In this document: positions 23,512-32,662 of the stretch, one piece after another | Layout: every line of letters begins with the position of its first letter | Numbering within the stretch: position 1 is the first letter of the stretch | Source of the DNA: JAFAMS01 sp049520515 | GTDB taxonomy: Bacteria > Vulcanimicrobiota > Vulcanimicrobiia > Vulcanimicrobiales > Vulcanimicrobiaceae | Direction of reading: 5' to 3' | NCBI GenBank assembly: GCA_049520515.1 | Contig: JBEKPS010000011.1 | Coordinates: forward strand, 1 to 64,000 | DNA: 64,000 nt | The notes under the pieces: generated by a model | Database searches by the model: none | Told to the model about the DNA's origin: nothing | Seen by the model: only the letters and a program-made list of their open reading frames with translations | Made by a program: the position numbers and the translations under genes

Positions 23512-24861
23512 TCACTCTCCGGATACCGTCATTTCGGCGACGCGGAATGAAGGCGCCGTGATCCCGGAATCAAAGCGAAGATCGTTTCCGAGTAAGTCGA
23601 TGCCCGGCAATATACCGGTGAGGAAATTCGAAGCGATCGTGACGCCGTCCACTGCCTGACGCAGCTCGCCATCTTCGATGAGCACGCCACTGACGCCGCG
23701 GCTGTACGTTCCGGTGGCGGTCTCCGTAGCAAAGCCGATGATCGAAAGTACGAGCAGGCCGCGTTTTGTCTGTCCGATCAACTCTTCGAGGCTGAGATTG
23801 CCGGGCTCGAGATAGAAATTGTTCGGACCTATACCGCTTCCGGAAGCGTTTCCGGTCGATTGCGCGCCGAGCTTGCGCGCGTAGTACGTGTCGAAGAGGT
23901 GCGTTTTGAGCACGCCGTTTTGGAACACGACGGTGCGACGCGTGGGAACGCCCTCACCGTCAAACGGGGATGTCCCCATACCTCGCGACAGGCGACCGTC
24001 ATCGATGATCGTCACCAAATCGCTGCCGACTTTTTCCCCAACCTTGTCGGCCAGATATGAATTGTCGATCGCGACGTTCACCGCACTCACCGCCGCGAAG
24101 ATGTCGCCTAACACTGCGGACGCAACGTCGCGCTCGAAGATGACGGGCAGCTTTTGTGACGGTATCGGCTTCGCGCCGAACATCGCCAAGATGCGCGAGG
24201 ACGCGCGGCGCGCGACTTTGGCCGGCAATTCGCACCCTGCCCACGACCGGGCCGCGGTCGAATAGTACGCAGTTCGTTTGGCCTCACCGTCGCGGCCGAC
24301 CGGGTTCGCCATCAGCGATGCGTTCGTCGAATGATACGATGCACGCGATCCGTTCGAGTTCGCAAAACCGAGCGTCACTTGCGAGTCGGCAACATATGAG
24401 CCATTCGAATTGTCGATGTGGGCGTCGAACCCGCGCGCCTCACGTTCGAGCGCCAAGGCATCTTCAATCTTCTTCTCGTTCGGACGGGACGCAACGTCAG
24501 CAGCGTCGATCTCGAGATCGCCGGCTTCGAGCGAGCCGCCGACCTCAGGCAAGCCCGCGAAGGGATCCGGGCCGACATGATGCGCAGCATCGACGACGCG
24601 TTTCGCGATGACTTCGATTCCATCGCCGGATAAGTCACTCGTCGAGAGCGTCGCGCGCCGCAATTTGCCTGGTTCGCCGACGAATACCCGCAGAGAGAGC
24701 CCACGCGCCGTTGATTGTTCGAGCTTGTCGATTTCGGTGTCGCGCGCGCGCACGGAAAATCGTCGCGCAATCGTACACGTTGCTTCGGCTTCACGCGCCC
24801 CCGCAGCGAGCGCGGAGCGAAGTCCGCGTTCGGCGATTTCGAGCGCTGCCTCGCTACTCAT
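23512..24861 (-). CDS. tldE: metalloprotease TldE/PmbA
   Basis: Subunit of the TldD/TldE heterodimeric protease that trims microcin or other peptide precursors. The 449-residue protein has the U62 domain pattern: N-terminal domain with LEQSTARGLSLRVFVGE, middle FDAHIDNSNGSYVADSQ, and a C-terminal domain with YARKLGAQSTGNASGSG, NNFYLEPGNLSLEELIG and TGTYSRGVSGVLIEDGEL. TldE lacks the HExxxH site, as here. ATG 24861 overlaps the tldD stop (ATGA). It is the last gene of a six-gene minus-strand run. Confidence 0.92.
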   Translation of the reverse strand: MSSEAALEIAERGLRSALAAGAREAEATCTIARRFSVRARDTEIDKLEQSTARGLSLRVFVGEPGKLRRATLSTSDLSGDGIEVIAKRVVDAAHHVGPDPFAGLPEVGGSLEAGDLEIDAADVASRPNEKKIEDALALEREARGFDAHIDNSNGSYVADSQVTLGFANSNGSRASYHSTNASLMANPVGRDGEAKRTAYYSTAARSWAGCELPAKVARRASSRILAMFGAKPIPSQKLPVIFERDVASAVLGDIFAAVSAVNVAIDNSYLADKVGEKVGSDLVTIIDDGRLSRGMGTSPFDGEGVPTRRTVVFQNGVLKTHLFDTYYARKLGAQSTGNASGSGIGPNNFYLEPGNLSLEELIGQTKRGLLVLSIIGFATETATGTYSRGVSGVLIEDGELRQAVDGVTIASNFLTGILPGIDLLGNDLRFDSGITAPSFRVAEMTVSGE

Positions 24862-26267
24862 TGGAGTGCGGAGCCGCCGACGGTCAGGCTCGAGATCTTC
24901 ACGGTCGGCATGCCGACACCGACGGGAACCATCTGCCCGTTCTTGCCGCACGTGTACTGTCCGTTGGCAAGCTGCGCGTCGGAACCGACCGCGACGACTT
25001 TCTCCATGATCCCCGGACCATTGCCGACCAAGCTTGCACCACGAATAGGCGCCGTGATCTTGCCGTGCTCGATCAGGTAGCCTTCCGAAATCATGAACAC
25101 GAAATCGCCGCGACTGATGTCGACCTGACCGCCCGCGAATGATTTCGCGTAGACACCGCGATCGACGCTGCGGATGATCTCATCAAGTGTCGATTCACCC
25201 GGCGGCATGTAGGTGTTGCACATGCGCGGGATCGGAAGGAAGCGAAAATTCTGACGCCGGCCACTGCCGGTCGAAGGCGTATTCATCAAACGGCCATTCA
25301 TACTGTCGAGCATATAACCGCGCAGAATCCCGCGCTCGATCAAAACCTTGTGCTGGCCGGGCGTCCCTTCGTCGTCAACCGAAATCGAGCCGCGCTCGTT
25401 CTCGATATTACCGTCATCAAAAATCGTGACGAGCTCACTTGCGACGCGTTCCCCGACACGCCCGCTGTAGAGTGACGTGCCCTCGCGATTGAAATCGCCT
25501 TCCAGGCCGTGACCGACCGCTTCGTGCAGCAGCACGCCGCCGCTTCCGGCTCCGACAACGACGGGCATTTCGCCCGCCGGCGCCTCGCGCGCTCCAGCAT
25601 TCAGCACCGCGATGCGGGCTGCTTCGGTCGCGATCGCCTCCGGCGTCTTCGTTTCGTAAAATGCGAGCGACGTCCGTCCACCGTCGGCGTATGCCGCGAA
25701 GCCGCGCACTTCGTCGCGCGCGATGATTTGGGCGCTCAGCACGATCAGCGGACGCGTATCGGTGACGAGCTTCCCGTCGCTGGTTGCAATCTGAACGTGC
25801 TGCACCTCGCCGATCATTGCGCCGTTGACGGTCTCGATGCGTTTGTCGTATGCACGTCCCGTGGCATCGATGCGTTCCAGAAATGCGACATAGGTGTTCA
25901 AGTCGCCCAGACCTGTCTCTTGGGCTTGGGGATCGACCTTGTAAAGCGGCTTGACCGCAACCGCGCGCAAATCGGCTGCGACGACGCGCGCGCCGTCACG
26001 TGCAATCAATGAGGCGACGCGTGCCGCATCCAGCAACGCCTTCTCGGAAAGATCGTCGGTGTACGCGTACCCCTGCCGGTCGCCGTCGACGACACGCACG
26101 CCCGCGCCCGACGTTATCGCGACGCTGGCTTCGTGCATCTTGGAATCTTGGAGCCGAATCGACTGCCCTAGGCGGTGTTCGACGAATACGTCGGCATAAA
26201 TACCACCCCGCTCCAACGCTGTGGAGAGCGTCTTTTGCAGCAACGACGGGTCGAGATCGTAGCTCAT
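24858..26267 (-). CDS. tldD: metalloprotease TldD
   Basis: Catalytic subunit of the TldD/TldE protease, 469 residues. The zinc site HEAVGHGLEGD is at H248-E249-H253, the HExxxH motif specific to TldD. Downstream are LVTIFDDGNIENERGSISVDDEGTPG, RQNFRFLPIPRMCNTYMPPGE and MISEGYLIEHGKIT, all standard for U62 proteins. ATG overlaps the dacB stop and its stop overlaps the tldE start. No ribosomal peptide precursor is seen beside it, so the natural substrate is unknown. Confidence 0.94.
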   Translation of the reverse strand: MSYDLDPSLLQKTLSTALERGGIYADVFVEHRLGQSIRLQDSKMHEASVAITSGAGVRVVDGDRQGYAYTDDLSEKALLDAARVASLIARDGARVVAADLRAVAVKPLYKVDPQAQETGLGDLNTYVAFLERIDATGRAYDKRIETVNGAMIGEVQHVQIATSDGKLVTDTRPLIVLSAQIIARDEVRGFAAYADGGRTSLAFYETKTPEAIATEAARIAVLNAGAREAPAGEMPVVVGAGSGGVLLHEAVGHGLEGDFNREGTSLYSGRVGERVASELVTIFDDGNIENERGSISVDDEGTPGQHKVLIERGILRGYMLDSMNGRLMNTPSTGSGRRQNFRFLPIPRMCNTYMPPGESTLDEIIRSVDRGVYAKSFAGGQVDISRGDFVFMISEGYLIEHGKITAPIRGASLVGNGPGIMEKVVAVGSDAQLANGQYTCGKNGQMVPVGVGMPTVKISSLTVGGSALQ

Positions 26268-27754
26268 AAGGAAACGAGTTCGTCAAGCGCTCGATCGATT
26301 CCGACTGGGATCGAGGTGGCGTCGTCCGCGTACGGTTCGTTCACGAGGAATGCAAAGGCCAAGCGTCCATGATGGTGAGTGTCGACATATCCGACGAGCG
26401 AATTCACGCCGTCGATGTGACCGCTTTTTGCATGGACTCGTCCGAGTGCCGGTCCAAGCTCGTGGTGCCTCACCGTTCCTTCGATGCCCGCTCGTGGAAA
26501 CGCACTAACGTAGGCGTGCGCGATCGGCAAATGATCTGCGACCTCGAGCAGACGGACGATCGTGATCGGCGCGATCCGATCCCGCTCGGCAAGGCCGCTC
26601 CCGTCGACGATGTGCAGACCCGGCATCGGTACGTCTCTCCCATGCATGAACGCACGCTCGGCGCGGGCTCCCGCTTCCTCCGAGCCGCCGGCCACCATCA
26701 ACCCGTCGGCTCCCGTCGTTCCAAGCAGGCGCAGGAGTTGTTCGGCGATGTGATTGTCCGACTCGAAGAGCATCTGCTTAATCATGACGTGCAACGGCGC
26801 CGACCGGTGTTCCCAAAGTGTTTGCACCGCGATCGGATCCGTCCCCAGACGCGCTTGCCCGTTGAAAAGGATGTGCTGATCGCGCAGCATCTGCGCGACG
26901 ACTTGTGCGGCCCAGAGTGGGATCCCGTCGACGGGTCTGAAATAGGATTGCTCCCAACCGTACGCGATCGTACCGCGGATGTTGAATTCATTACGTCCAG
27001 GTCTGGTGCGGTCGATCGTCAGCGTCGTGCCGTAACCGGTCATCGGCGTCCCGTGAATGATGATCGACGGATCGGCTGGGAAAACGGTGACGCGCGCGGG
27101 CTCGCCGACGCGCGTCGGCATAATCTTGAATTCGATGACGTTCCAATTCAGTGAGATCGCACTCGTTCCGGCGGCATATCCATATTCGAAGTCGTCCGGC
27201 GCCCAAGCCCTGTTTTGTTCCGGCGTCGTGAACGAGGTCGCATCGACGATCACGTCGCCGTCGACGCGACGCAATCCGTTGCGGTAGAGCAACGCGACGC
27301 CGTCGTGCAGCGCAACGAGATCGAGCGTCGGATCGCCGCCTCCGACCAGCCACAGATCGTCGATACGACCTTCCGAATCCGGATGCTCGAGCGACGCGAG
27401 GCTCGTATCCAATCGCGCATCGACCCCGAACGTGGCAAGCGACGTCGCCGCAACGAGCACTTTCAGCGTCGAGGCAGGTGCGAAGCCGCGGTCGACATTC
27501 TTGCCGTAGAGCAGCCGTCCTGATTCATCCGCGACAGCGACTCCGGCATGATCGAAGTATTGCGAGCGAAGGGCGCCTTTAAGGATCGCATGGACGCGCG
27601 CCAGATCACTCGGCGACCAATTCGTGCGCACAACGGGCGCCGACGTATCTGCGTGCGCGACCGCGACGGGTTGTGTATCCGTCTCGGCCGCCGTGAATCC
27701 GCAACCACCGAACGCGAGCAGCGTGAGCAGAGCCGGCAGCGCTCGCACGTTCAT
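26264..27754 (-). CDS. dacB: D-alanyl-D-alanine carboxypeptidase/endopeptidase (PBP4, DacB family)
   Basis: Periplasmic low-molecular-weight PBP of the S13 family, 496 residues. The N-terminus (LPALLTLLAFGGCGFTAAE) looks like a lipoprotein signal with Cys18. Active-site motifs: SxxK as S95-T-L-K98 in PASTLKVLVA, SxN in FESDNHIAEQLLRLL, and KSG in HAKSGHIDGVNSLVGYV (KTG in many members). The WLVGGGDPTLD motif is also family-typical. It would cleave D-Ala-D-Ala ends or cross-links in peptidoglycan. The ATG overlaps the M1 peptidase stop. Confidence 0.92.
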   Translation of the reverse strand: MNVRALPALLTLLAFGGCGFTAAETDTQPVAVAHADTSAPVVRTNWSPSDLARVHAILKGALRSQYFDHAGVAVADESGRLLYGKNVDRGFAPASTLKVLVAATSLATFGVDARLDTSLASLEHPDSEGRIDDLWLVGGGDPTLDLVALHDGVALLYRNGLRRVDGDVIVDATSFTTPEQNRAWAPDDFEYGYAAGTSAISLNWNVIEFKIMPTRVGEPARVTVFPADPSIIIHGTPMTGYGTTLTIDRTRPGRNEFNIRGTIAYGWEQSYFRPVDGIPLWAAQVVAQMLRDQHILFNGQARLGTDPIAVQTLWEHRSAPLHVMIKQMLFESDNHIAEQLLRLLGTTGADGLMVAGGSEEAGARAERAFMHGRDVPMPGLHIVDGSGLAERDRIAPITIVRLLEVADHLPIAHAYVSAFPRAGIEGTVRHHELGPALGRVHAKSGHIDGVNSLVGYVDTHHHGRLAFAFLVNEPYADDATSIPVGIDRALDELVSL

Positions 27755-30306
27755 ACCTTTATGGGCAGTTCCGTATCAAGCCGAGCACGCAGCGCTTGGA
27801 CGGTTTCACGCAGCTCTTCAACCTCGGTACGCAGCTTTGCAAGCTCCGGCGGCGTCCGCTGTGCTTCGCCGATGCGTTCGATTGCTTCGAGTGCGCTGCG
27901 CCGTATTCGCCCGTCGCCATCGAGGCCCGAAAGACGCCGCAACGCCGGGATCGTGGCGCTTTCACCCAGATGCTCCGCGGCGCTGACAGCCGCAAGACGG
28001 ACGAGCAAATCGTCATCGTCGAAGGCTTCGATGATTGCTTCTACGATCGATGGTTTGCGTTCGTCCAGAAGATGGTAGAGCCGCGCAAGCGCACCGAGCG
28101 CAGCTCGCCGAAGCTCGTCGCTCCGGTCGTCGCGCGTCGCCGCGATGAGCGGCTGCACGGCGGCGACATCGCCGAGCTCGGCAAGGCCGCGTGCGGCTCC
28201 GCCCGCGATCGTGTCACTCCACGATGACGTGCTCAGATAACGCATCAAAACTTCTCCGGCACGCGGATCGCGCGTCTTTCCGAGACTGATGAGCGCAGTC
28301 GCGACGACGAAATACGACGCATCATCCAGCATTTCGATCAAGGCACTTGCCACATTGGGATCGCGTGAAAACGCACCGAGCGCTTCGGCAACGCCGCGCC
28401 GTGCTTTGGGGTGCGGATGCTTGCGCGCCTGCAGCAGCGCGTCTTTCGCCCAGGGCGCATGCGTTTGCGCGAGCGCGCGCGCGATTGCGACGCTAACACC
28501 CCAGAACGGTTCGGTCTCGAGTACTCCCGCGAGCGTCTCGCGTGCGTTGCGTCCGCCTTCCTTGGCAAGTGCCTGCGCCGCGCGAATGCGCGCGACAATA
28601 TCCGGCTCGGTGCGCAGGATGCGCGCAAGCATGTCGGGCCCGAGCTTGTATTCGAACTTGCCAAGGACGTACGCGCCGGGGTCGATACGGACGAGCGATG
28701 GCTCTTCGGATACGGGTATCGCAAACGACTCTTGAGCGCGCGTGATCTCGAGGCGGACGCGATGTTCACCCTCGAGCTCTGTGTCGCCGGCGTCGCGCTC
28801 GAGTGCTGAAGGCGCGTGTTTCGTCGAGAGGAAGCCGACGTTCAGATCGAAGCGAAACGCCGGATTTTCATCGTCGACCTTCTGCTTCTGTCGAATGTCG
28901 ACGATCGCACTCTTCCGCTCCGCATCGTACTTGTAGCCGATCTCGAGCTCAGGATAGCCGCCGCGACTGATCCATTGCTCGAAGAATCCCCGCAGGTTAC
29001 GGCCGCTTGCGTGTTCGATCGCGCGAACGAGATCGATCGTCTCGACGCTTCCACCTCGATTGTCCTCGACGTAGCGATGAATCGCGCGTCTGAAGCGGTC
29101 GTGTCCGAGCGTACCCCGGAGCATGTGGAGCACGGCTCCGCCCTTTTCGTAGAGATGCCGGTCGAAAATCTCAACAGGATTGATGAAGCGATTGAAAACA
29201 ACCGGGCGGCGGTAGCGCTCGTCGTCTTCCGCAAAATAGTTGCGCACCATTTGCACGACGTGATACGCGTACTCGTCCCATCCGCGCGATGCTTCGTACC
29301 ACACCGCTTCGAAATACGTCGCAAAGCCTTCGTTGAGCCAAGCGTGCGCCCAATCGCGTGTCGTGAGCAGATCGCCGAACCATTGATGCGCCAGCTCGTG
29401 CGAGACCAGCGGTTCGCTCGAGAAATCGAGATGGGCGCGCTCGTCGTGCAGCGTCCGGTCGGTTTGCGTCGTCGCGGCTGTATTCTCCATACCGCCGAAG
29501 ATGAAATCAGCGACCGCAATTTGCGAGTAACGCGCGAAGGGGTAATCGACGCCGATGAAATCGTTGAACGCTTGGATCATCCGCGGCGTAGCGCCGAAGC
29601 TTCGTTCGCCGTCGGCCTCGCGCCCGGGCGCGACATAATAGAAAACCGGCACCTCGGCGCCGGTCTGTGCGATCTCGCTGAACTCACCGACCACGAGCGT
29701 GAAGAGATACGTCGGGTGCGGGATCTCTTGATGATAGACAAAGGTCGTCGTCTTTGCATCGTCGCGGCGCTCTTTGAGCGCGCCGTTTGCGAGCGCGAAA
29801 AGACCCTTGCGCACGACGACGGTGGTCGTGCTGGTCTGCTTGTTGTCGGGATAATCGACGCACGGGAACCAATAGCGCGCGTCGCTGTCTTGACTCTGCG
29901 TCCATAGCTGTCGCGGCTTTTTTGGATTCGCCTTATCCGGCTCAGTAAAATATGCGCCACGCGTCGGCTTGACGACGCGATACTTGACCGCAAACTCGAG
30001 CTGCTCTCCGCCGCGCAAGGGCTGCTCGAAGCGAATCATCAGCGAACCGGTGCGCCGCTCATGCTCGAGTACTTCACTGCCTGAGCGCACGTCGAGGATA
30101 TCCATGTCGACGGCATCGAGCGTGATACGATCGATGCCTTCGTCGACCGCCTCAACCCGCGTCGTACAGATTCCCTCGATCGAATGCTTTTCGAGATCCG
30201 GTTCGAGGTGCAGATTGATGTTCAGAACACGAACCGGACGGTCCGGACCATATTGCGGCTGCGATCCCGGAAGCGGAAACGCTCGCCGATCTTGCGCGTA
30301 ACCCAC
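27751..30306 (-). CDS. M1 family aminopeptidase with C-terminal HEAT repeats
   Basis: Zinc aminopeptidase of about 851 residues. GGMENTAA at 271-278 is the exopeptidase motif; the zinc site is HELAHQW (H303, E304, H307) with the downstream Glu in LNEGFATYFEA. A beta-sandwich follows, then from about residue 590 to 820 a helical HEAT/Armadillo region with repeated units such as DPNVASALIEMLDDASYFVV and DVAAVQPLIAATRDDRSDEL. A short coiled coil (LAKLRTEVEELRETVQALRARL) ends the protein. This architecture differs from PepN, whose C-terminal helices are not HEAT-like. Start GTG 30306 overlaps the upstream stop (TAGTG); no convincing signal peptide follows. Confidence 0.87.
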   Translation of the reverse strand: MGYAQDRRAFPLPGSQPQYGPDRPVRVLNINLHLEPDLEKHSIEGICTTRVEAVDEGIDRITLDAVDMDILDVRSGSEVLEHERRTGSLMIRFEQPLRGGEQLEFAVKYRVVKPTRGAYFTEPDKANPKKPRQLWTQSQDSDARYWFPCVDYPDNKQTSTTTVVVRKGLFALANGALKERRDDAKTTTFVYHQEIPHPTYLFTLVVGEFSEIAQTGAEVPVFYYVAPGREADGERSFGATPRMIQAFNDFIGVDYPFARYSQIAVADFIFGGMENTAATTQTDRTLHDERAHLDFSSEPLVSHELAHQWFGDLLTTRDWAHAWLNEGFATYFEAVWYEASRGWDEYAYHVVQMVRNYFAEDDERYRRPVVFNRFINPVEIFDRHLYEKGGAVLHMLRGTLGHDRFRRAIHRYVEDNRGGSVETIDLVRAIEHASGRNLRGFFEQWISRGGYPELEIGYKYDAERKSAIVDIRQKQKVDDENPAFRFDLNVGFLSTKHAPSALERDAGDTELEGEHRVRLEITRAQESFAIPVSEEPSLVRIDPGAYVLGKFEYKLGPDMLARILRTEPDIVARIRAAQALAKEGGRNARETLAGVLETEPFWGVSVAIARALAQTHAPWAKDALLQARKHPHPKARRGVAEALGAFSRDPNVASALIEMLDDASYFVVATALISLGKTRDPRAGEVLMRYLSTSSWSDTIAGGAARGLAELGDVAAVQPLIAATRDDRSDELRRAALGALARLYHLLDERKPSIVEAIIEAFDDDDLLVRLAAVSAAEHLGESATIPALRRLSGLDGDGRIRRSALEAIERIGEAQRTPPELAKLRTEVEELRETVQALRARLDTELPIKV

Positions 30307-31844
30307 TAGAGGTGCGCGACGTGCGACGGAATTGCAGACGGCCGCCACGGTCCCGGCTCGCGCAAAAGAGCCAACCCTTGATCCGTTAAGCCGTAACACC
30401 ACGTCAAATAGTATGGCCGCGGTGGAACGCCCATCCCCGCGTCGTACTTCAAGATCGGTCCGACCTCAACGCGCGCGCACGCATGTTGCAGCTGCGTTTG
30501 AAAATCCGGACGACCACGTTCGAGCGGGTGTTCACCTGGGACGGCTGGCAACGGCACAAGAGACTCCTTGTCGACAAACAGCGCGGTACGCGGCCCGCGA
30601 ATATGCGTTATCCAGCTGTGAGATTCGGCACCCTGCCAATCGTAGCCGATTACGACCGGCGGAATTCCGGCATCGAAATCCAAAACGGATGACAGCCCGT
30701 AGCCATCGGTCATGACGATAGCATTGCGTTCGCGCGCGATTATTCGCACGTTGTGCGCAAGTTGCGCCGTCGTGTAGATCTCCCATGGCCCCGTGTTGCG
30801 CATTGCAGAGCCGGTACTCACGATGACGTGATAGACGTCGGCGGGCATCTCTGCAGCGATGAACAGCGCGGGGAGCAAGACGAGCGCGGGCACAGTCGAG
30901 GCAGCCGCCCAAATCACGCGCGCGCGCTGCGAGAGTCCGACGAACGCGATCCCGATCGCAACACACAGCGATGCGTAGGCGCTCGACACCCAATTGATCT
31001 CGACACGCTCGAAAAACGACAGCACCGTCAAGAGCAAGATCAAGGGGATCGCCGTCCATGCCAGGAGCGCGTCGCGTGGTCGAATCGCGCACAGCAGGGC
31101 ACCGATCCACAAGCCGGGCGAATACGCCGCGGCTTGTACCGCATACAACTCGATGACGCGCCGGATAGAAAACGCCGCCGGCACATGTCGCGCAAAGAAC
31201 GTGAACTCGAACGTCTGCCAAGCGTGCGTCGCATTCCACCACACGAACGGCGCGTAAAGAATGCCGGTTATTACGAGCGAGACGGGCAGGCCGCTGCGCC
31301 AAGCGAAGCGGCGCTGCGGAGCCAGCGCGTAAGCGATGACTCCGAAGACGAGCGCCCATCCGAAGAAGCGCGCCAGGACCAGCGCGCCCATCGAAAAGCC
31401 GAGCCCGATCCATGTCCAGCGTTCGTTACGACGAAACGCGCGTGCCGCAAGCCAAAGCGAGACGCACCAGAATGCAATGCTCGGACCATCCGGCTGCGCG
31501 GTGCCGAATGCGAGCGACATGAACGGCGTGAGCGTCAGCGCGAGCGCCGCGGCCGCGCCGGCGCGCCGGTCGCGCGTTATCTCCGTCGCACAGGCTGCAG
31601 CGGCCAGCGTCGCGATAACGCCCGAAAGCACGAAGCCAAGCCGAACGAATCCGGCATTCTGCCCGATCCATGAAAACGCCGCGATCGTCCACGCGACCAT
31701 CGGCGGATCGTCGACATAACCGAATGCGAGACGACGACTCCACTCCCAGTAGTATGCTTCATCCCCGACGAGAGGCACGCTGAAGATCGTTATCGCGCGC
31801 ATGAGCGTAACGACTGCGATCACGATCCATACAAAGATGATCAC
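30306..31844 (-). CDS. GT39/ArnT-like membrane glycosyltransferase
   Basis: Polytopic inner-membrane enzyme of 512 residues with about 10-11 hydrophobic helices. It has the GT-C signature at the first periplasmic loop: LVGDEAYYWEWSRRLAFGY, where the DE pair is the catalytic acidic motif, followed by DDPPMVAW. Such enzymes move a sugar from a polyprenyl phosphate carrier onto lipid or protein. The C-terminal 150 residues form a soluble periplasmic-type domain (VIVSTGSAMRNTGPWEIYTT to the end). ATGA overlap with the SDR upstream suggests a shared transcript. Confidence 0.85.
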   Translation of the reverse strand: MIIFVWIVIAVVTLMRAITIFSVPLVGDEAYYWEWSRRLAFGYVDDPPMVAWTIAAFSWIGQNAGFVRLGFVLSGVIATLAAAACATEITRDRRAGAAAALALTLTPFMSLAFGTAQPDGPSIAFWCVSLWLAARAFRRNERWTWIGLGFSMGALVLARFFGWALVFGVIAYALAPQRRFAWRSGLPVSLVITGILYAPFVWWNATHAWQTFEFTFFARHVPAAFSIRRVIELYAVQAAAYSPGLWIGALLCAIRPRDALLAWTAIPLILLLTVLSFFERVEINWVSSAYASLCVAIGIAFVGLSQRARVIWAAASTVPALVLLPALFIAAEMPADVYHVIVSTGSAMRNTGPWEIYTTAQLAHNVRIIARERNAIVMTDGYGLSSVLDFDAGIPPVVIGYDWQGAESHSWITHIRGPRTALFVDKESLVPLPAVPGEHPLERGRPDFQTQLQHACARVEVGPILKYDAGMGVPPRPYYLTWCYGLTDQGLALLREPGPWRPSAIPSHVAHL

Positions 31845-32581
31845 GCTTCGTACGCCTCGAGCAAACCGCCCGTCACGGCGAGAGATTGCCCATTGACGAA
31901 ACTGGCTTCATCAGATGCAAAAAATACGACGGCGTCAGCGATGTCCTCCCAGGATCCGGCTCGACCAGTCGGATTTTTTCCCGGAAGACGCGTCGCCTCT
32001 TCCCGAGCGACGAACTTCTCGCGGATGTCGCCCGGCTCGATGACGTTGACGGTGATTCCGTGCCTCGCCTCTTCGACTGCAAGCGTGCGCGCGAACGATG
32101 TAACGGCAGACTTCGCCGCTGCGTAGAGCGACAACACGGGCGACGGCATCGTCGTCGACGATCCGTTCGTACCAAAAAAAATCAGACGGCCAAACGCGCG
32201 CTCACGCATCGATGGAAGAACGGCGCGCGCCATCCACACCGCGCTGCCGAAATTACCGTCGACCATTACGCGGTAATCGTCCGGAGACGAGCGCACAAAC
32301 GATCCAACCGTCATCGGACCGACGACGTGCACCAGTACTTCGACGGGACCGCGTTCGGAAGCGATTCGAACGACGCGCGCCGCTTCTGCTTCGCGCGTTG
32401 CATCCGCGGGAATCGCAAGCGCCTCCGCATCGTGGCGACGGACGAGCTCGAGCGTCTCATTAGGCGGCGTCCCGCCGGGACGGTGCGTGAATGCAATCCG
32501 GAAACCCGCGCGCGCGAGGCCGAAGGCTATGCCTCTGCCAAGCCCGCCGGCACCGCCGGTAACGAGCGCGAGCCTTCCCAA
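31841..32581 (-). CDS. short-chain dehydrogenase/reductase (FabG-like)
   Basis: NAD(P)-dependent oxidoreductase of 246 residues. The Rossmann motif is LVTGGAGGLGRGIAFGLA at 6-23, with VLVHVVGPMTVGSF in place of NNAG, a catalytic Ser in FFGTNGSS, YAAAKSAVTSFARTLA with catalytic Tyr/Lys, and the C-terminal FVNGQSLAVTGGL. The substrate is unknown. The start is TTG 32581, since no ATG is near the Rossmann motif; it lies at the edge of a 9-bp-armed palindrome that could hide the start in RNA or bind a regulator. First gene of the six-gene run ending in tldE. Confidence 0.86.
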   Translation of the reverse strand: MGRLALVTGGAGGLGRGIAFGLARAGFRIAFTHRPGGTPPNETLELVRRHDAEALAIPADATREAEAARVVRIASERGPVEVLVHVVGPMTVGSFVRSSPDDYRVMVDGNFGSAVWMARAVLPSMRERAFGRLIFFGTNGSSTTMPSPVLSLYAAAKSAVTSFARTLAVEEARHGITVNVIEPGDIREKFVAREEATRLPGKNPTGRAGSWEDIADAVVFFASDEASFVNGQSLAVTGGLLEAYEA

Positions 32582-32606
32582 ATTAGCGATTTTCTCGCGC
32601 TAATTT
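32580..32606. promoter_or_regulatory. perfect inverted repeat at the SDR start codon
   Basis: AAATTAGCG (32580-32588) and CGCTAATTT (32598-32606) are exact complements separated by 9 bases. It overlaps the TTG start of the minus-strand SDR gene and sits about 57 bases before the plus-strand hydrolase start. It may be an operator for the divergent pair or an RNA hairpin covering the SDR start. No factor can be named. Confidence 0.4.
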
Positions 32607-32662
32607 CATAGCGGTACTAAGGTAGGGCAGGACAACCGTCCGGTCCTTGCCAACCGGGCTTC

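Noticed and set aside
28816..29907. 363-codon plus-strand frame opposite the M1 peptidase
   Set aside because: The minus strand encodes all zinc and GGMEN motifs; the plus frame is a shadow with no family likeness.
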